DNA from: Roseivirga pacifica
Lineage (GTDB): Bacteria > Bacteroidota > Bacteroidia > Cytophagales > Cyclobacteriaceae
Direction of reading: 5' to 3'
NCBI RefSeq assembly: GCF_900111145.1
Contig: NZ_FOIR01000001.1
Location: 1,371,501 to 1,435,500 of the forward strand
Length of the DNA: 64,000 nt
The translations under genes and the position numbers were made by a program. The notes beneath the pieces were generated by a model. The model ran no database searches. It saw only the letters and a list, made by a program, of their open reading frames with translations, and was not told the DNA's origin. Below, piece by piece: positions 61,899 through 64,000 of the stretch. The first letter of the stretch is position 1, and every line of letters starts with the position of its first letter.

Positions 61899-63269
61899 TT
61901 ATTTGGTAAAAATCTTATAACGGTAAGGTGCGAGCTCTTGCTCTTGAGAAACATTTACTACGCCACCTCCAAAAACTCGGATCATGGCTTCGTAACTTTT
62001 ATCTATGTTGAATGAAACAGGTTCCCCAGAAAGGTTGATAAGTACAAGGACTGTTCTGTGGTCTTTCACTCTTTTAAAGGCAAGCACTTTATCGTCTACT
62101 TCTGTACTAATCCATTCAAGCGTTCCGCCAAACTCACCATTCCAAAGGGCTTGGTTTTGTGCTTTTAGGCTGAACATTGTATTGTAGAGCGTAGCGAATT
62201 CATTGTATTTGGGCCATTCAATCGGATCTTTTTCAAAGAATTCTAAGCGCTTTTTATTATTGGCCTCTTGCCCAGAATAGACCAGTGGCATGCCGTAGGT
62301 AGTGGCGGTAAATACAAACCAGGCTTCTTGCGCTGGCCCAAAGAATTCATCGGCCGTGCCATTCCACGAGTTTTCATCGTGGTTGGTAATAATGTTCATT
62401 TTGTAATAACCCTGCGGATAACGAGCAAAGTCTTTTTCGTACATAGCCTTAATAGCGGCAGGCAATTCTTCACCAGCAGCTACTTTTCTCATTAGGTGCA
62501 TCAATTCCCAAGAGTAGGTCATGTCGAAGGCATCTTTGTGAAGCTCAGGATCTTCTCCTTCAGCCAACATAAATACAGGCTTTATTTGGTTTAACTCGCT
62601 TCTAACTTCGTTCCAAAAGTCCATTGGCACCATTTCGGCCACATCGCAGCGGTAGCCATCAATATCAAATTTAGATACCCAGTACTTCAGGGCGTCTTTC
62701 ATTTCGGTACGCATTTCTTGGTTGTCGTAATTAAGGTCAATTACGTCCTCCCAATCGGCTACCGGGGGCTGAAAACTCCCGTCTTCTGTAAGTGTGTAAA
62801 AATCAGGGTTTGTTTCCGTCCAAACATGGTCCCATGCCGTATGGTTGGCCACCCAATCGATAATTACTTTCAAGTCGTTTTCATGAGCTACTTTAATCAG
62901 GTTTGTTAGGTCTTCTTCAGTGCCAAATTCAGGGTTTATGGCTTTGTAGTCCTTTACTGCATAGTAACTACCGAGTGTTCCTTTTCTATTTTTTTCGCCA
63001 ATAGGGTGAATAGGCATGAGCCATAGAATGTCAATACCCATTTTTGCGAGTCTCGGAATATCTTCCGCAAAAGCCGCAAAAGTGCCTTCGCTGGTGTGCT
63101 GGCGAATATTAGCTTCATAAATCACCGCATCCTTACTCCATTCGGGGTGTTTAACATTCGAAGGAATTACGGTTACTTCTTTCTTTTCCTCCTTTTTTTC
63201 GGCTGTACAAGCAGCCAAAAGCCCAGCAGTTAACAGAAGGCTTAAAACGGATTTCAAAGTACTTCTCAT
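61899..63269 (-). CDS. GH13 alpha-amylase-family lipoprotein
   Basis: A 456-residue glycoside hydrolase with lipobox LLAAC (Cys 21). The GH13 regions are complete: IDILWLMPIHPIG (barrel strand near 90-100), VIIDWVANHTAWDH (region I, about 145), DGYRCDVAEMVP (nucleophile D about 212), FMLAEGEDPE (acid E about 245) and IITNHDENSWNG (D about 306). An all-beta C domain follows (about 380-456). It should cut alpha-1,4-glucans at the cell surface or in the periplasm. Its ATG overlaps the stop of the GH31 gene, so both are translated from one transcript. Confidence 0.93.
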   Translation of the reverse strand: MRSTLKSVLSLLLTAGLLAACTAEKKEEKKEVTVIPSNVKHPEWSKDAVIYEANIRQHTSEGTFAAFAEDIPRLAKMGIDILWLMPIHPIGEKNRKGTLGSYYAVKDYKAINPEFGTEEDLTNLIKVAHENDLKVIIDWVANHTAWDHVWTETNPDFYTLTEDGSFQPPVADWEDVIDLNYDNQEMRTEMKDALKYWVSKFDIDGYRCDVAEMVPMDFWNEVRSELNQIKPVFMLAEGEDPELHKDAFDMTYSWELMHLMRKVAAGEELPAAIKAMYEKDFARYPQGYYKMNIITNHDENSWNGTADEFFGPAQEAWFVFTATTYGMPLVYSGQEANNKKRLEFFEKDPIEWPKYNEFATLYNTMFSLKAQNQALWNGEFGGTLEWISTEVDDKVLAFKRVKDHRTVLVLINLSGEPVSFNIDKSYEAMIRVFGGGVVNVSQEQELAPYRYKIFTK

Positions 63270-64000
63270 TTCCAGGTAATCTTTATCTCACTATTAGTTA
63301 ATTCCGTACTTAAGGTAGCAATTGAGTGAATAAGATAATCCTTTTTTGCTCTCTGCGGTAGCGGATCGAATTCCGTAATTGGGTCGATCAATCTTATGTT
63401 TTCGCGTTGAATATCTGCTGAAGCCCCATTAATACTGAATTCGGTAGCGTTGAAGCCATGCAGGTAAATTTTTACCGAACGGAAAGTGGTATTGAATTCA
63501 CCTTGGCTCGCGCCTATCGTTAAGGTTTTTTCTGCCCCGTTTTGTTGAATTAAGCGTTCATTGAATTGGCCTTTTTCAAAATCGAAAGTACTACCGTCAT
63601 CTTCATAGAATACTTGTTCTGTATTTTCTTCACCGGCATAAACGTGAAGTTTCAATTCGCCATCGTGTGCCTGCTGGGTGTTTTGAGTTACATTTTGCAT
63701 AGGTACAATGGCGCCTGCTTTGGCAAAAACAGGCAAATCTTCCATGCTAGTATGTACTATATGGTGTTTCCCTCCCTCAAAAACCTCATCGGTAAAAAAG
63801 TTGTACCATTTGCCTTTTGGTAGGTAAATCTCGGCATATTCTTGTGTGCTCACGGTTGGGCAAACTAGCAGCCAATCGCCAAGCGTAAATGCGTTTTGTG
63901 CATTGCCTCCATAGATGTTGCGGTCGTTGTAATAGGCCACAGCTAACGATCTATTGATCGGTAACCCTGTTTTATGTGCCGTGTAGAAGGTGCTGTACAG
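63266..64000 (-). CDS. GH31 alpha-glucosidase, C-terminal part (truncated by window edge)
   Basis: The frame is open to the window end and covers 245 codons, so the true start lies beyond 64000. The piece holds the C-terminal part of a GH31 enzyme: NAFTLGDWLLVCP, the IYLPKGKWYNFFTDEVFEGG loop, PVFAKAGAIVPMQ, then the DUF5110-like beta domain (YEDDGSTFDFEKGQF). The catalytic Asp residues are outside. With GH13 and the SLC45-type symporter it forms a maltodextrin degradation unit; the promoter is beyond the window. Confidence 0.9.
   Translation of the reverse strand: MYSTFYTAHKTGLPINRSLAVAYYNDRNIYGGNAQNAFTLGDWLLVCPTVSTQEYAEIYLPKGKWYNFFTDEVFEGGKHHIVHTSMEDLPVFAKAGAIVPMQNVTQNTQQAHDGELKLHVYAGEENTEQVFYEDDGSTFDFEKGQFNERLIQQNGAEKTLTIGASQGEFNTTFRSVKIYLHGFNATEFSINGASADIQRENIRLIDPITEFDPLPQRAKKDYLIHSIATLSTELTNSEIKITWK

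Overview
The window is a chromosomal segment of a member of the Bacteroidota, most likely a marine Cytophagales (Roseivirga/Fulvivirga/Marivirga type). Supporting signs are many promoters with the Bacteroidota -7 box TAnnTTTG, a fused SecDF translocase, TonB-dependent uptake, many short-signal lipoproteins, BlaI/M56 sensor genes and a giant secreted protein with a type IX secretion (T9SS) C-terminal domain. No rRNA, tRNA, CRISPR array, prophage or transposase was seen. Most of the window is ordinary core genome with small accessory insertions.

Layout. 1-4158: 3-hydroxyanthranilate (kynurenine) degradation genes: ACMSD (cut by the window edge), 3-hydroxyanthranilate dioxygenase, an unusual SDR and a semialdehyde dehydrogenase. 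They are interrupted by a four-helix-bundle (23S IVS-type) cassette with inverted-repeat ends and by an unknown membrane protein. 4159-4609: a gene-free stretch holding a candidate structured RNA with its own promoter box and terminator. 4610-7379: orphan FtsX/MacB-type permease and thioredoxin. 7381-20000: housekeeping (alpha/beta hydrolase, dxs, scpA, flippase-like protein, ndk, DHH phosphoesterase, two FKBP lipoproteins, rdgB, udk, secDF). 20094-20726: solitary HNH nuclease. 20827-29973: guaB, class V aminotransferase, a CxxS thioredoxin-like protein, and a vitamin module (pnuC, NadR-type kinase, TPP riboswitch with TonB receptor), then ROK glucokinase and a degenerate thiamin-pyrophosphokinase-like protein. 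30044-33863: a blaI-M56-M56 operon with dyad operators before blaI. 34101-43636: prmC, ribD, msrC, psd, gdhA, cdsA, DUF2007, CPBP protease, dusB, a DMT transporter and a secreted EEP nuclease/phosphatase. 43790-52101: a second orphan permease, small stress/regulatory genes, TauE/SafE, and two secreted hydrolases (D-aminoacylase-like and M28 peptidase). 52223-60493: a 2756-residue multi-propeller adhesin-like T9SS protein with three almost identical 300-bp repeats. 60543-64000: a maltodextrin locus (SLC45-type symporter, GH13, GH31 cut by the edge).

No clearly new multi-gene system stands out. The observations I rate highest are the candidate ncRNA at 4277-4450, the IVS-like cassette at 356-804, the TPK-like protein lacking catalytic motifs, the palindromic repeat shared by 20021 and 29231, the BlaI operon with stacked operators, and the giant propeller protein with freshly duplicated cadherin-like repeats.
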